A stretch of DNA of 64,000 nucleotides from Oscillospiraceae bacterium (GCA_015067315.1 SVMR01000003.1:1-64000), one strand, 5' to 3'. Shown: positions 8,576-16,724, numbered from the stretch's first letter. A program made the numbers and translations. Notes: a model not told the origin generated them from the letters alone.

Positions 8576-9553
8576 TTGCCCTATTCCTCCGAAGTTTATT
8601 CTTCCGCAAGAAGAATTATTGATGAAAGAAGAGCGGCCGCCGACAGAGATGCAGGCATCAGAAAAGCCGATGTTTATGCCAAATATCCCGCCATCCGCGA
8701 ACTTGATAACCGGCTTATGCGCGAAATGGCGAACCTTACGGTGCTCATGCTTCGGGAACAGGGCGACACCGAAGGCGTTCTTGCTTCGATGAAGGCAAAA
8801 ACCGAGGATATCCGCCGGGAACGCGCCGCAATTCTTGCTGAAAAGGGGCTTCCGGAAGATTACCTCGAACCGCATTATATATGCAGCGAATGCAGCGATA
8901 TCGGACGCAAAAACGGCATTCTGTGCTCATGTTTCAAGGAAATCTGCCGCAAGGAAGCGCTTAATGAACTGGCCGCAAGTTCCGGTTCCGCTTCGTGCTC
9001 GTTCGGCAATTTTGAACTTGGATATTACCCGGACAACGGCGCCGAAGACGGCACCAACCCCCGGAGAAAAATGCAAAATTATTACAATTTCTGTATAAAT
9101 TATGCAGAAAATTTTGTTTCCGGTTCCCCGAGCATCGTCATGATCGGAAAGACCGGACTCGGCAAGACCCATCTTTCGCTTGCCATTGCAAAAACCGTTG
9201 TTGAAAAGGGATTCGGCGTTGTTTATGCTCCCGCGCAGAAGCTTGTTTCCAATCTTGAGCGCGAACATTTTTCCTTTTCCGGAAGCGACGCGGTTTTGCA
9301 AAAATATACAAACTGCGACCTTCTTATAATCGATGACCTTGGGGCGGAATTCCCTTCCCAGTTCACTTCCGCCGCCATCGGCAACCTTATCAACGAGCGT
9401 CTTTTTGAAAACCGCCCGACAGTAATAAGCACAAATCTTTCCGTAAAGGAACTTTCCGAAAGATATTCCGAACGAACCGCAAGCCGTATTCTCGGCGAAT
9501 ACAAAAGGCTTCTGTTCGCCGGCGAAGATATCCGCTTTCTTAAAAATCGTTAA
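8576..9553 (+). CDS. DnaI/DnaC-type helicase loader ATPase
   Basis: AAA+ ATPase that delivers the replicative helicase. The N-terminal third is helical and ends in a zinc-binding cluster (CSECSDIG...CSCF, about residues 102-122) as in DnaI. The ATPase core has Walker A GKTGLGKTHLS near residue 192 and Walker B LLIIDDLGAE near 250, followed by the STNLS sensor-1 region and the arginine-containing ERTASRILGEYKRL. The start is a TTG at 8576, 10 bases after AAGGAG. It lies 82 bases after dnaD and 18 before a GNAT gene in the same operon. Confidence 0.92.
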   Translation: MPYSSEVYSSARRIIDERRAAADRDAGIRKADVYAKYPAIRELDNRLMREMANLTVLMLREQGDTEGVLASMKAKTEDIRRERAAILAEKGLPEDYLEPHYICSECSDIGRKNGILCSCFKEICRKEALNELAASSGSASCSFGNFELGYYPDNGAEDGTNPRRKMQNYYNFCINYAENFVSGSPSIVMIGKTGLGKTHLSLAIAKTVVEKGFGVVYAPAQKLVSNLEREHFSFSGSDAVLQKYTNCDLLIIDDLGAEFPSQFTSAAIGNLINERLFENRPTVISTNLSVKELSERYSERTASRILGEYKRLLFAGEDIRFLKNR

Positions 9554-9571
9554 CCGAAAGGAAGTAATAAA

Positions 9572-10078
9572 ATGAAAGTACGTCCCGCATCCAAACCCGA
9601 TGTCCCGTCCGTAATGGGCTGTGTCCGCCGCATCAAAAACGAATATTTTGCCCCGAAAAACATCAATCAATGGGGCGATGATTATCCTTCCCGCGAAATT
9701 TTTTCCGCAGACGTCGATAAAAAAGCTCTCTACGTAATGTATATGGGCGAAGTTCTTGTCGGTTTCGGTTCTTTCATAATCGGAGCGGACCCCACCTATT
9801 CCGAAATTGAAGGCGAATGGAAAACCGAAGGCGACAACTATCTTGTTGTTCACCGCTTCGGAATCAACCCCGACTGGCACGGAATGGGATTCGGAACCGC
9901 GCTTATGGGACTTGCGGACAAAATCTGCGAAGTCAAAAAAACTCCTTCGATCCGCGTCGATACCCACGAAGACAATATCGCAATGCAGAAGCTTCTTGAA
10001 AAATGCGGCTTTGAAAAATGCGGAATCATCCATCTTGAAAACGGCGACCCCAGAGTTGCTTACGAAAAAGTTCTTTAA
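9572..10078 (+). CDS. GNAT family N-acetyltransferase
   Basis: 168-residue acetyl-CoA-dependent acyltransferase. The fold is visible from MKVRPASKPDVPSVMGCVRRI to the acetyl-CoA loop WHGMGFGTALMGLADKICE (about residues 108-126), then VDTHEDNIAMQKLLEKCGFEK, the typical last strand and helix. Substrate unknown. AAAGGAAG precedes the ATG. It is the third gene after dnaD and the DnaI-like gene; it probably shares their transcript, without a functional link I can see. Confidence 0.85.
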   Translation: MKVRPASKPDVPSVMGCVRRIKNEYFAPKNINQWGDDYPSREIFSADVDKKALYVMYMGEVLVGFGSFIIGADPTYSEIEGEWKTEGDNYLVVHRFGINPDWHGMGFGTALMGLADKICEVKKTPSIRVDTHEDNIAMQKLLEKCGFEKCGIIHLENGDPRVAYEKVL

Positions 10079-10088
10079 TAAAAGCGCA

Positions 10089-10118
10089 AAATCCCCTGCT
10101 CTTTCGAGCAGGGGATTT
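10089..10118. terminator. Bidirectional terminator
   Basis: Thirteen-pair stem AAATCCCCTGCTC/GAGCAGGGGATTT with runs of T in both directions; serves the GNAT gene and the convergent tetR-like gene. Confidence 0.92.
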
Positions 10119-10124
10119 TTTTGA

Positions 10125-10679
10125 TTAAAATGCATCTTTAAGGCTGTTCACCGTTCCAAAAAGACAGGCTTTTGTTATCTCGGCAAGTTCCTCTTCGCTT
10201 TCCTTCATTCCTCCGGCAACCCATTCTTCAATTACGCCTGCAGAAAAACCCATTACCATTGCGCTGAAATATCGGCTTTCACTTACGTCTGCCAAAAGAT
10301 ACTGTGCTTTGATTTCCGGATCCATTTTCAGAAGGGATTTATAAAGAATCCCATTTTTATATAAAACAGTAAAATCATTCCTGTGTTTTTTTACAAATTT
10401 ATATCTTTCCTTAAGAAAAAATGAGAAATTGGGTTTTTTATAAGCGTTTGGATTCACCGGATTATTTCTGAAATATTCCCGATATATCCTGTTTACATAG
10501 CTTACTGCGGCATCTTCCAAACTTTCAAAATTCCGATAAAAACTGCTTCTTCCAACTCCCGCAGTTTCGCAAAGTTCTGTAACTGTTATTTTATTTATGT
10601 CCTTTTTATTTAAAAGTCTTATAAGTGCAATCTCAATAGCTTCTTTTACGCTTTCATTGAGGGTCATTTCGCTTTTCAT
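10125..10679 (-). CDS. TetR-family transcriptional regulator
   Basis: 184-residue repressor-type protein. The N-terminal helix-turn-helix is ITVTELCETAGVGRSSFYRNF (about residues 31-51); the rest is a helical ligand domain. I start at the ATG at 10679, which has AAAGGTGAT 7 bases before it. The frame also has a GTG at 10691, but that codon lies inside the ribosome-binding site itself. It is divergent from an SDR dehydrogenase, and the spacer holds a perfect inverted repeat over that gene's -35. Its likely target is therefore the neighbour, in response to an unknown ligand. Confidence 0.9.
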   Translation of the reverse strand: MKSEMTLNESVKEAIEIALIRLLNKKDINKITVTELCETAGVGRSSFYRNFESLEDAAVSYVNRIYREYFRNNPVNPNAYKKPNFSFFLKERYKFVKKHRNDFTVLYKNGILYKSLLKMDPEIKAQYLLADVSESRYFSAMVMGFSAGVIEEWVAGGMKESEEELAEITKACLFGTVNSLKDAF

Positions 10680-10756
10680 GATACATATCACCTTTGTTTG
10701 TTTCAGTTTTTTGTTAAAATATTTACATTTGCTTTCAAAGCATTTAGAATGTGACT

Positions 10757-10786
10757 ATGACACAAATGTGTCACCGAAATTATAAC
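10757..10786 (+). promoter_or_regulatory. SDR promoter with TetR-type operator
   Basis: ATGACA (10757-10762), 18 bases, TATAAC (10781-10786). The 16-base palindrome TGACACA-AA-TGTGTCA (10758-10773) covers the -35 and the start of the spacer. Position and symmetry fit a TetR dimer operator; assignment to the divergent regulator is inference. Confidence 0.65.
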
Positions 10787-10806
10787 GCAAACGGAGGAAA
10801 AAGTAA

Positions 10807-11595
10807 ATGGAACTTGAAGGCAAAAAAATAATCGTAACCGGCGGCGGAAGCGGAATTGCAGCAGGATGCGTAAGAGGATACGTTCGCGCTGGTGCGCAGG
10901 TTGTTTTCTGCGACGTTAATGACGAAGGCGGAAAAGCCACCGAAACCGCAGCAAACGCACAGGAAAACGTAACCGGAAAAGCAACATATTTCCACTGCGA
11001 CATCACCGATAAAACCGCTGTTCAGGAATTCTTTGCAAAAGCAATCGAACTCATGGGTGGACTCGATGTTCTTGCAAACATTGCCGGTGTTGAACGCAAC
11101 AAACCCGCAGAAACCTTTGAAGAAGAAGACATTGATTTTGTTATGGGTGTAAACTTCAAAGGCACTGTCTGGACCAACCAGGAAGCTTACAAATATTTCA
11201 AAGCAAACGGCATTGAAGGCGCAATTATCAACTATGCTTCCGACACCGGCCTTTCCGGCATGCCCAATGGAGCGGTTTATGCTTCCTCCAAAGCAGCTGT
11301 TCTTGGCTGGACCCGTTCTATCGCTCTTGACTGGGCACGTGAAGCAAATGTTCGCTGCAACTGCGTAAACCCCTCCATCAAAACTCCTATGTATAAATAT
11401 TGGCTTGAAACCGCAGACCCCGCGGTTGTTGAACCCTATAAAGCAGGTCTTAAACAGATGTTCCCGCTCTTCGGCGATATGGGTGAAGTTGATACAGACC
11501 TTGTTCCCGTAATGGTATTCCTTGCTTCCGACGGCGCACGTTACATCAACGGTCAGGTAATCTGCGTAAACGGCGGTCTTGTAATGGTAAGATAA
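10807..11595 (+). CDS. Short-chain dehydrogenase/reductase
   Basis: 262-residue classical SDR oxidoreductase using NAD(P)H. Rossmann motif TGGGSGIAAG at residues 11-20, NIAG near 96, catalytic Ser in NYASDTG, YASSK (Tyr/Lys) near 160, and the C-terminal INGQVICVNGGLVMVR typical of the family. An acidic residue after the second strand (FCDVND) points to NAD(H). GGAGG precedes the ATG by 8 bases. Transcription appears controlled by the divergent TetR protein. Substrate unknown. Confidence 0.93.
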   Translation: MELEGKKIIVTGGGSGIAAGCVRGYVRAGAQVVFCDVNDEGGKATETAANAQENVTGKATYFHCDITDKTAVQEFFAKAIELMGGLDVLANIAGVERNKPAETFEEEDIDFVMGVNFKGTVWTNQEAYKYFKANGIEGAIINYASDTGLSGMPNGAVYASSKAAVLGWTRSIALDWAREANVRCNCVNPSIKTPMYKYWLETADPAVVEPYKAGLKQMFPLFGDMGEVDTDLVPVMVFLASDGARYINGQVICVNGGLVMVR

Positions 11596-11627
11596 TTACC
11601 CCCAACTCTTTTCTATACCCACAAAAA

Positions 11628-11658
11628 CAAAACCCTGCGGAAATTCCGCAGGGTTTTG
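11628..11658. terminator. Bidirectional terminator
   Basis: Stem CAAAACCCTGCGG/CCGCAGGGTTTTG with a five-base loop and flanking T/A runs, between the convergent SDR and HAD genes. Confidence 0.92.
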
Positions 11659-11660
11659 TT

Positions 11661-12332
11661 TTATATGATTTTTTTAATTTCATCAAGGGATTTTATCTCG
11701 TGGCCGATCCATTCCGGAGCTTCTTTTCCGTTAAGGTTGAGCCAGACCGTTTCCATTCCGAAATCAAAACCGCCTTTCATATCGGAAGTGAGAGAATCTC
11801 CTAGCATTACGCTTTCTTCCGGTTTTACATCACCGGATTTTTCAAAGCAATATGCAAAGAAATCGGCGGAAGGTTTTTCCGCTCCGATTTTCCCGGAAGT
11901 GAAAACCTCCTTAAAAAACCGGAGCATATCCGCTTTGCGGAGCCTTTCCTCCTGCTGTTCATGGGGTCCGTTGCTTGCGGCAAAAAGACGATATTTTCCG
12001 GAAAGATATTCAAGCATTTCGTAAGAACCTTCCATCGGAATTGCGCTTTCGTGGAGGCGTTTTCTGAAATAAGTTTCAAATTCCGGACCGTTTAAATCAA
12101 TTCCGAGAGCTTCAAAAACGGTTGCCCAGCGGATTTCAAGAAGCCTTTCAAAGGTGAGTTTTCCCTGTTCAAGGTCCCGCCAAAGGCCGTTGTTGATTCT
12201 GTGGAAAGTTTCGAGCATTTCCGGTTTATATTCAATTCCTCTTTCAATAAGCCCAAGGCGCATTGATTCCTCAACGCAGGCTTCAAAATCAAGAAGAGTC
12301 CCGTCAATATCAATAAAAACTGCTTTAATCAT
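11661..12332 (-). CDS. HAD phosphatase, YjjG-type nucleotidase
   Basis: 223-residue HAD hydrolase. Motif I FIDIDGTLLDF near residue 6, motif II AASNGP near 117, motif III KPSADFF (Lys) near 153, motif IV MLGDSLTSDMKGG near 176. The long helical cap after motif I and the family order resemble YjjG/YfnB-type 5'-nucleotidases acting on non-canonical pyrimidines, but substrate is inference. AGGTGAT precedes the ATG. Confidence 0.85.
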   Translation of the reverse strand: MIKAVFIDIDGTLLDFEACVEESMRLGLIERGIEYKPEMLETFHRINNGLWRDLEQGKLTFERLLEIRWATVFEALGIDLNGPEFETYFRKRLHESAIPMEGSYEMLEYLSGKYRLFAASNGPHEQQEERLRKADMLRFFKEVFTSGKIGAEKPSADFFAYCFEKSGDVKPEESVMLGDSLTSDMKGGFDFGMETVWLNLNGKEAPEWIGHEIKSLDEIKKII

Positions 12333-12344
12333 AAAATCACCTAT

Positions 12345-12370
12345 AAAAACAGCGGGAGGAAACTCCCGCT
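12345..12370 (-). terminator. Terminator of prfB
   Basis: Stem AGCGGGAG/CTCCCGCT with a four-base loop, followed on the minus strand by GTTTTTAT. It sits 60 bases after prfB. Confidence 0.75.
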
Positions 12371-12385
12371 TGATTTTGTTTTTTC

Positions 12386-12405
12386 GGAACGGTCAAGACC
12401 GTTCC
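12386..12405. repeat. Perfect palindromic intergenic repeat (copy A)
   Basis: GGAACGGTCAAGACCGTTCC, nine-base arms around AA, followed by CTAC. The same 20 bases plus CCTA recur at 61238 beside other palindromic repeats. It looks like a dispersed element, not an operator. Confidence 0.75.
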
Positions 12406-12428
12406 CTACGGATTTCCGAAATGGCGCA

Positions 12429-13568
12429 TTATACCATATCGTCGTTTCCGCCTTCAAACTGACCTTTGTTCATCTGTTTGAGGTAAGCGTTGATGAAACC
12501 GTCGATTTCGCCGTCCATAACAGCCTGGACGTTGCCGGTTTCAAAACCGGTTCTGTGGTCTTTTACCATGGTGTAGGGCATGAATACATAGGAACGGATC
12601 TGGCTTCCCCAGGTGATTTCTTTCTGTACGCCTTTGATATCCTCGATTTTTTCAAGGTGTTCGCGTTCTTTGATTTCAACAAGTTTGGAACGGAGCATGT
12701 TCATACATACTTCGCGGTTCTGATACTGGGAACGCTCGATCTGGGAGCAGACGGTGATGCCGGTGGGAATATGGATAAGACGAACCGCGGAGGAAGTTTT
12801 GTTAACTTTCTGGCCGCCTGCGCCGGATGCGCGGTAAACTTCCATTTTGATATCGTCTTCCTTGATTTCGATGGATTTGTCGTCTTCGATTTCGGGCATA
12901 ACTTCAAGGGAAGCGAAGGAAGTCTGTCTTCTTCCGGAAGCATCGAAGGGAGAAACCCTTACAAGGCGGTGAACGCCGTTTTCGGATTTGAGGAATCCGT
13001 AGGCGTTGGGTCCTTCAACGATGATTGTCGCGGATTTAACGCCCGCTTCATCGCCGTCGAGCCAGTCAACAAGGGTATATTTGAGTTCCGGATGTTTGTT
13101 GCACCAGCAGGTGTACATTCTGTAAAGCATCTGGCACCAATCCTGCGCCTCGGTGCCGCCGGCGCCCGCATGGAAAGTGATGATCGCGTTGCCTTCGTCA
13201 TATTCTCCGGTGAGAAGAGTTGTGAGTTTGAGTTCGTCAACGTCTTTTTCGAGTTTTTCAACTTCCGGAAGAGCCTCGTCATAAAGGGAAGGGTCGTTTT
13301 CCTCAACCGCAATTTCGATGAGGGTCATGGTATCCTCATAGCGGGTTTCAAGGTCTTTATGGGAATTGATTTTTCCGTTGAGCTGGCTGAGTTTGCGCTG
13401 AACTTTTGTGGAAGTTTCAACGTCGTTCCAGAAGTTCGGGTCTTCCTGCTGCGCCTCAAGTCTTCTTACTTCCGCGCGGCACTGTTCAAGACCGAGAGCG
13501 TCTTTAAGATCCTCAATCTGGGGTTCAAGAGCAACAAGTCTTAATTTAAGTTCTTCAAATTCAAGCAT
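12429..13568 (-). CDS. prfB: Peptide chain release factor 2
   Basis: Releases finished proteins at UGA and UAA codons. The tripeptide SPF (in RVSPFDASGRR, about residue 207) selects stop codons and GGQ (GAGGQKVNKTSS, about 251) triggers peptidyl-tRNA hydrolysis. At 379 residues it is full length. The frame is open from the ATG at 13568 through the region where many bacteria have an in-frame UGA with a +1 shift (around codon 25); here it reads DALGLEQCRAE without interruption. It has its own promoter and a terminator. AGGAAT-type site precedes the ATG. Confidence 0.97.
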   Translation of the reverse strand: MLEFEELKLRLVALEPQIEDLKDALGLEQCRAEVRRLEAQQEDPNFWNDVETSTKVQRKLSQLNGKINSHKDLETRYEDTMTLIEIAVEENDPSLYDEALPEVEKLEKDVDELKLTTLLTGEYDEGNAIITFHAGAGGTEAQDWCQMLYRMYTCWCNKHPELKYTLVDWLDGDEAGVKSATIIVEGPNAYGFLKSENGVHRLVRVSPFDASGRRQTSFASLEVMPEIEDDKSIEIKEDDIKMEVYRASGAGGQKVNKTSSAVRLIHIPTGITVCSQIERSQYQNREVCMNMLRSKLVEIKEREHLEKIEDIKGVQKEITWGSQIRSYVFMPYTMVKDHRTGFETGNVQAVMDGEIDGFINAYLKQMNKGQFEGGNDDMV

Positions 13569-13629
13569 TTTTATTCCTCCGAATCGGTAAAAGCCCTTTC
13601 GGGCGCAATCCTATACAATACAACATTAT

Positions 13630-13658
13630 ATTATATATTATTCAAATTCAATAGTCAA
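13630..13658 (-). promoter_or_regulatory. Promoter of prfB
   Basis: Minus strand TTGACT (13658-13653), 17 bases, TATAAT (13635-13630), 61 bases before the start codon. Confidence 0.8.
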
Positions 13659-13694
13659 TAAACAGTTTTTAATTTTTATGCTGCATATCCTTCG

Positions 13695-13723
13695 TTGAAA
13701 AACAATGATTTTTCTGCTATACT
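13695..13723 (+). promoter_or_regulatory. Promoter of GNAT gene
   Basis: TTGAAA (13695-13700), 17 bases, TATACT (13718-13723). Confidence 0.7.
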
Positions 13724-13772
13724 TTAAACAGAACAACAAGCTTGAATTTGTCAAAGTATGGAGAAAAACATT

Positions 13773-14306
13773 ATGAAATGTAAAATCAGGAAATGGAAAT
13801 TAACAGACGCAAAGGATATTGCAACTGTTTTGTCGAATAAAAAAATACAGGATAATCTTAGAGATGGTTTGCCCTATCCTTATACTGAACAAGATGGGAT
13901 TGATTTTATCTCAAATATGCTTTCTGCAAACGAAAACGAAACATTTGCATTTGCAATTACATTGGATGATAAAGCGATTGGCAGTATAGGAGCTTTTCGT
14001 CAGCAAAATATCCACAGGCAAACAGCAGAAATGGGATACTATATTGCAGAAGAGTATTGGGGAAAAGGCATTATGACAGATGCGGTAAAACAAATCTGCG
14101 AATATGTATTTAAGAACAGTGATATCCTTCGAATTTATGCTGAACCGTTTTCCTATAATGCAGGCTCTTGTCGGGTTCTTGAAAAAGCAGGTTTTCAATA
14201 TGAGGGAACATTAAGGAATAATGCCGTAAAGAATGGAAAAGTACTTGATATGAAACTGTATTCCCTTTTAAGAGAAGAACAAATTCCAACACATCAAACA
14301 GATTAA
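13773..14306 (+). CDS. GNAT acetyltransferase, RimJ/RimL type
   Basis: 177-residue acetyltransferase. Blocks typical of the RimJ/L class are present: IGSIGAFRQQ, TAEMGYYIAEEYWGKGIMTDAVKQI (acetyl-CoA loop) and NAGSCRVLEKAGFQYEGTLRNNAVKNGKVLDMKLYSLL. The frame extends five codons further to 13758, but the ATG at 13773 has GGAG 9 bases before it. Codon choice is visibly different from neighbours: more AT-rich, and without the usual GAA/TTCC-rich style. Acquisition by transfer is possible. It is monocistronic. Confidence 0.85.
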   Translation: MKCKIRKWKLTDAKDIATVLSNKKIQDNLRDGLPYPYTEQDGIDFISNMLSANENETFAFAITLDDKAIGSIGAFRQQNIHRQTAEMGYYIAEEYWGKGIMTDAVKQICEYVFKNSDILRIYAEPFSYNAGSCRVLEKAGFQYEGTLRNNAVKNGKVLDMKLYSLLREEQIPTHQTD

Positions 14307-14332
14307 AGAGGCTTAAAAAGCCTCTTTTTTGT
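14305..14332 (+). terminator. Terminator after GNAT gene
   Basis: Stem AAAGAGGCTT/AAGCCTCTTT, three-base loop, then TTT. It overlaps the stop codon. Confidence 0.9.
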
Positions 14333-14379
14333 TATTTTGATTTTCAATATAAACATTTTATTAACTTTTCAAAAAAAGT

Positions 14380-14408
14380 TTGATTTTCTTTTTCGAAAAC
14401 TTTATAAT
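14380..14408 (+). promoter_or_regulatory. Promoter of RING-domain membrane protein gene
   Basis: TTGATT (14380-14385), 17 bases, TATAAT (14403-14408). Confidence 0.75.
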
Positions 14409-14449
14409 ATAATAAAGAAATTTATGCTTTTTTGGCGAAAGGATTTTAT

Positions 14450-15454
14450 ATGAAAAGCTTTTTTGGTTCCCCCTGTCCCTATTGCGGCGAAAAATTTGCC
14501 GAAGGCGACGATATTGTTGTCTGTCCCGAATGCGGAACTCCGCACCACAGGGGTTGTTATAAAGAACATTCCGCCTGTGCGAACGAAGAAAAGCACAGCG
14601 AAAATTTTGAATGGAAGGGCGCTTTTGTTCCTCCCGTTCACAAAACCGAAGAAAGAACCCCGGATTCCCCGGAAACGGTTCTCTGTTTTAATTGCAGGAG
14701 CGAAAACCCGGGAAATTCCCGCTACTGCTTAAAATGCGGCGCCCCTTTGAAAGAAGAAAAGCCCCAAAAAGATCAGTCGAAACTTTCCTTTGAGGAATTC
14801 CAGCGCGAAAGAGAAAGAATTTTAACCGAAGCTCTCGGTTCCGCATCTTTCGAAGGGGTTTCCGCAAAGGAAGCCGCGGTTTTTGTCCGCAGCAACGTGG
14901 GATATTTTCTTCCCCGTTTTGCCGCTTTTTCAAAAGGCGCAAAATTCGACACAAACTTTTCCGCATTCATTTTTTCCTATTTCTATCTTTTTTACAGAAA
15001 AATGTACGGTCTTGGAATCGCGGTTTTTATTGCGACAATGATTCTCAGCATCCCGACTTTTCTTCTTGATTTCCAGATCATCCAGGAGCAGTATATCGAA
15101 ATGGGAATGCTTTCCCGGATGATATGGGAAGTTCCACATCAGGACGCTCTTACGGTTTATTCAATAATCGCCGGACTTATAATCTGGACAATCCGCATCG
15201 GACTTATGATGTTCTTCAACCGCCTTTATTATTCAAAGGTAATTTCAACAATAAAAAACGCAAGACCTTCCCTTGCGGATAAAAGCGAAAACGTAATCGC
15301 TTCCTTCTTCAAAAGAAAAGGCGGAACCGGAATTGCCGTTCCGATAATCTTCGGAATCCTTATTTTTGCGGCATATTTTGTTCTTGCGGGCTTTATTGTA
15401 AATTCCGAATTCTTCATTCTTCCGGAAATTTCGGAAATATCAAAATTTCTTTAA
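14450..15454 (+). CDS. Membrane protein with prokaryotic RING and zinc-ribbon domains
   Basis: 334 residues. An N-terminal prokaryotic RING-1-like zinc finger (CPYCGEKFAEGDDIVVCPEC...HHRGCYKE, residues about 9-50) is followed by a zinc ribbon (CFNCRSENPGNSRYCLKCG, about 81-99), a charged linker, and a C-terminal half with about four hydrophobic segments resembling the DUF2628 type. Function unknown; such proteins have been suggested to act in bacterial ubiquitin-like or membrane quality-control contexts, which I cannot test here. Start: ATG at 14450 has AAAGGA 6 bases upstream; the in-frame TTG at 14432 lies before that site. Confidence 0.8.
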   Translation: MKSFFGSPCPYCGEKFAEGDDIVVCPECGTPHHRGCYKEHSACANEEKHSENFEWKGAFVPPVHKTEERTPDSPETVLCFNCRSENPGNSRYCLKCGAPLKEEKPQKDQSKLSFEEFQRERERILTEALGSASFEGVSAKEAAVFVRSNVGYFLPRFAAFSKGAKFDTNFSAFIFSYFYLFYRKMYGLGIAVFIATMILSIPTFLLDFQIIQEQYIEMGMLSRMIWEVPHQDALTVYSIIAGLIIWTIRIGLMMFFNRLYYSKVISTIKNARPSLADKSENVIASFFKRKGGTGIAVPIIFGILIFAAYFVLAGFIVNSEFFILPEISEISKFL

Positions 15455-15471
15455 AAATCGCGTTTTTTCTG

Positions 15472-15500
15472 TTGACAAGCCGGTTTTAGGCTGTTATAAT
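15472..15500 (+). promoter_or_regulatory. Promoter of rpsF-ssb-rpsR
   Basis: Perfect consensus TTGACA (15472-15477), 17 bases, TATAAT (15495-15500). Confidence 0.9.
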
Positions 15501-15517
15501 AAACAATGTTGCTTTAT

Positions 15518-15561
15518 GACTTAAAGCGAACATCCTTGCTCCGCAAAGCGGGGCCAAAGTC
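15518..15561 (+). promoter_or_regulatory. Candidate S6:S18-type mRNA leader
   Basis: In the 80-base leader of rpsF, GACTT (15518-15522) can pair with AAGTC (15557-15561), enclosing a hairpin GCTCCGC/GCGGGGC that contains a CCG. The arrangement is reminiscent of the autoregulatory S6:S18-binding motif upstream of many rpsF operons. It was recognised by eye only. Confidence 0.4.
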
Positions 15562-15581
15562 CAAAAGGAGGTGTACCAAAG

Positions 15582-15875
15582 ATGGCAAAACTTTCCCAGA
15601 GCTACGAAACCGTTATGGTTTTCAGCTGCAAGAATGAGGAAGCAATCCCTGCTCTCGTTGAAAAATTCACCGCTCTTATCTCTGAAAACGCAACCGTTGA
15701 CAGTGTTGAAGAATGGGGCAAAAAGAGACTTGCTTATCCTATCAACTACGAGACCGAAGGTTACTATGTGCTTGTTAACTTCACCAGCGCTCCTTCCTTC
15801 CCGGCAGAGCTCGACCGTCACTACAACATCACCGACGGCGTAATCCGTCACCTGATCGTTGCAAAAGCAGACTAA
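15582..15875 (+). CDS. rpsF: 30S ribosomal protein S6
   Basis: 97-residue S6, which pairs with S18 on the platform of the small subunit. Sequence blocks: YETVMVFSCKN at the N-terminus, WGKKRLAYPINYETEGYYVLVNF in the centre, and YNITDGVIRHLIVAKAD at the end. AAGGAGGTG lies 8-9 bases before the ATG. First gene of the rpsF-ssb-rpsR operon. Confidence 0.98.
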   Translation: MAKLSQSYETVMVFSCKNEEAIPALVEKFTALISENATVDSVEEWGKKRLAYPINYETEGYYVLVNFTSAPSFPAELDRHYNITDGVIRHLIVAKAD

Positions 15876-15887
15876 GGAGGAAATCCA

Positions 15888-16337
15888 ATGAACAAAGCGA
15901 CCCTTATTGGCAGACTTGCCGCTGACCCTGAACTTCGTCAGACCGGAAGCGGAATCGCCGTAACAAGTTTCACCATTGCCGTTGACCGCCCTTATACCAA
16001 GGGTTCCGACCGTCAGACCGACTGGATCGACATCGTTGCATGGAGAAACACCGCCGAGTTCGTCTGCAAATACTTCCAGAAAGGTTCCCCCATTGTTGTC
16101 GAAGGTTCTATCCAGACCAGAATGTGGGAAGACAAAGCCGGCCAGAAACGCAAATCCGTTGAAATCGTTGCCGACAATGTCGAATTTGTTCCGAGAAGCA
16201 AAGACGCAGCCGCTCCTTCTTTCCATACCGAAAGAAACGAGTTTGCTCCGCCCATTGCCGAACCGGCGCCTGTTGTTTATTCCGCAGGTTCCGCCGACGA
16301 CTTCACCGTTGTCGATGATGAGGATCTCCCTTTCTGA
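15888..16337 (+). CDS. ssb: Single-stranded DNA-binding protein
   Basis: 149 residues: OB-fold (MNKATLIGRLAADPELRQT to about residue 108, with TDWIDIVAWRNTAEFVCKY), a short linker, and the acidic tip DDEDLPF that docks replication and repair partners. It binds ssDNA as a tetramer. GGAGG precedes the ATG; it lies 12 bases after rpsF, the classic rpsF-ssb-rpsR order. Confidence 0.98.
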   Translation: MNKATLIGRLAADPELRQTGSGIAVTSFTIAVDRPYTKGSDRQTDWIDIVAWRNTAEFVCKYFQKGSPIVVEGSIQTRMWEDKAGQKRKSVEIVADNVEFVPRSKDAAAPSFHTERNEFAPPIAEPAPVVYSAGSADDFTVVDDEDLPF

Positions 16338-16395
16338 GAGCCCGAAGCTCAAAAAAATCTTGTTTAACTGAAAATCTATAAGGAGGAAAAGAACC

Positions 16396-16641
16396 ATGGA
16401 AAGATCCGAAAGACCCATGAACCGCAACAGAAGAAGCCGCAAAAGAGTTTGCGCTTTCTGCGTTGATAAAATCGCTGAAATCGATTACAAAGATGTTCCC
16501 CGTCTCAGAAGATTCCTCTCCGAAAGAGGCAAAATCATTCCCAGAAGAGTTACCGGAACCTGCGCACGCCATCAGCGCCAGCTGACCACCGCTATCAAAC
16601 GCGCACGTCATCTTGCATTCCTTCCCTACGTTTCCGACTAA
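16396..16641 (+). CDS. rpsR: 30S ribosomal protein S18
   Basis: 81-residue basic protein of the 30S platform. Shows [22 protein letters not shown], then [20 protein letters not shown] and [16 protein letters not shown], all standard for S18. The CxxC is the zinc-type form. AGGAGG lies 11 bases before the ATG. Last gene of the operon. Confidence 0.98.
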   Translation: MERSERPMNRNRRSRKRVCAFCVDKIAEIDYKDVPRLRRFLSERGKIIPRRVTGTCARHQRQLTTAIKRARHLAFLPYVSD

Positions 16642-16674
16642 TCGAAACCGGGAAGCCGATAATCGAAAAAAATT

Positions 16675-16706
16675 ACTCCCTGCCGGATCGGCTGGGAGTT
16701 TTTTTA
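16675..16706 (+). terminator. Terminator of rpsF operon
   Basis: ACTCCC-T-GCCG / CGGC-T-GGGAGT with GAT loop and one T-T mismatch, followed by seven T. Confidence 0.9.
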
Positions 16707-16724
16707 TGCGGCGGGATTCCTATA

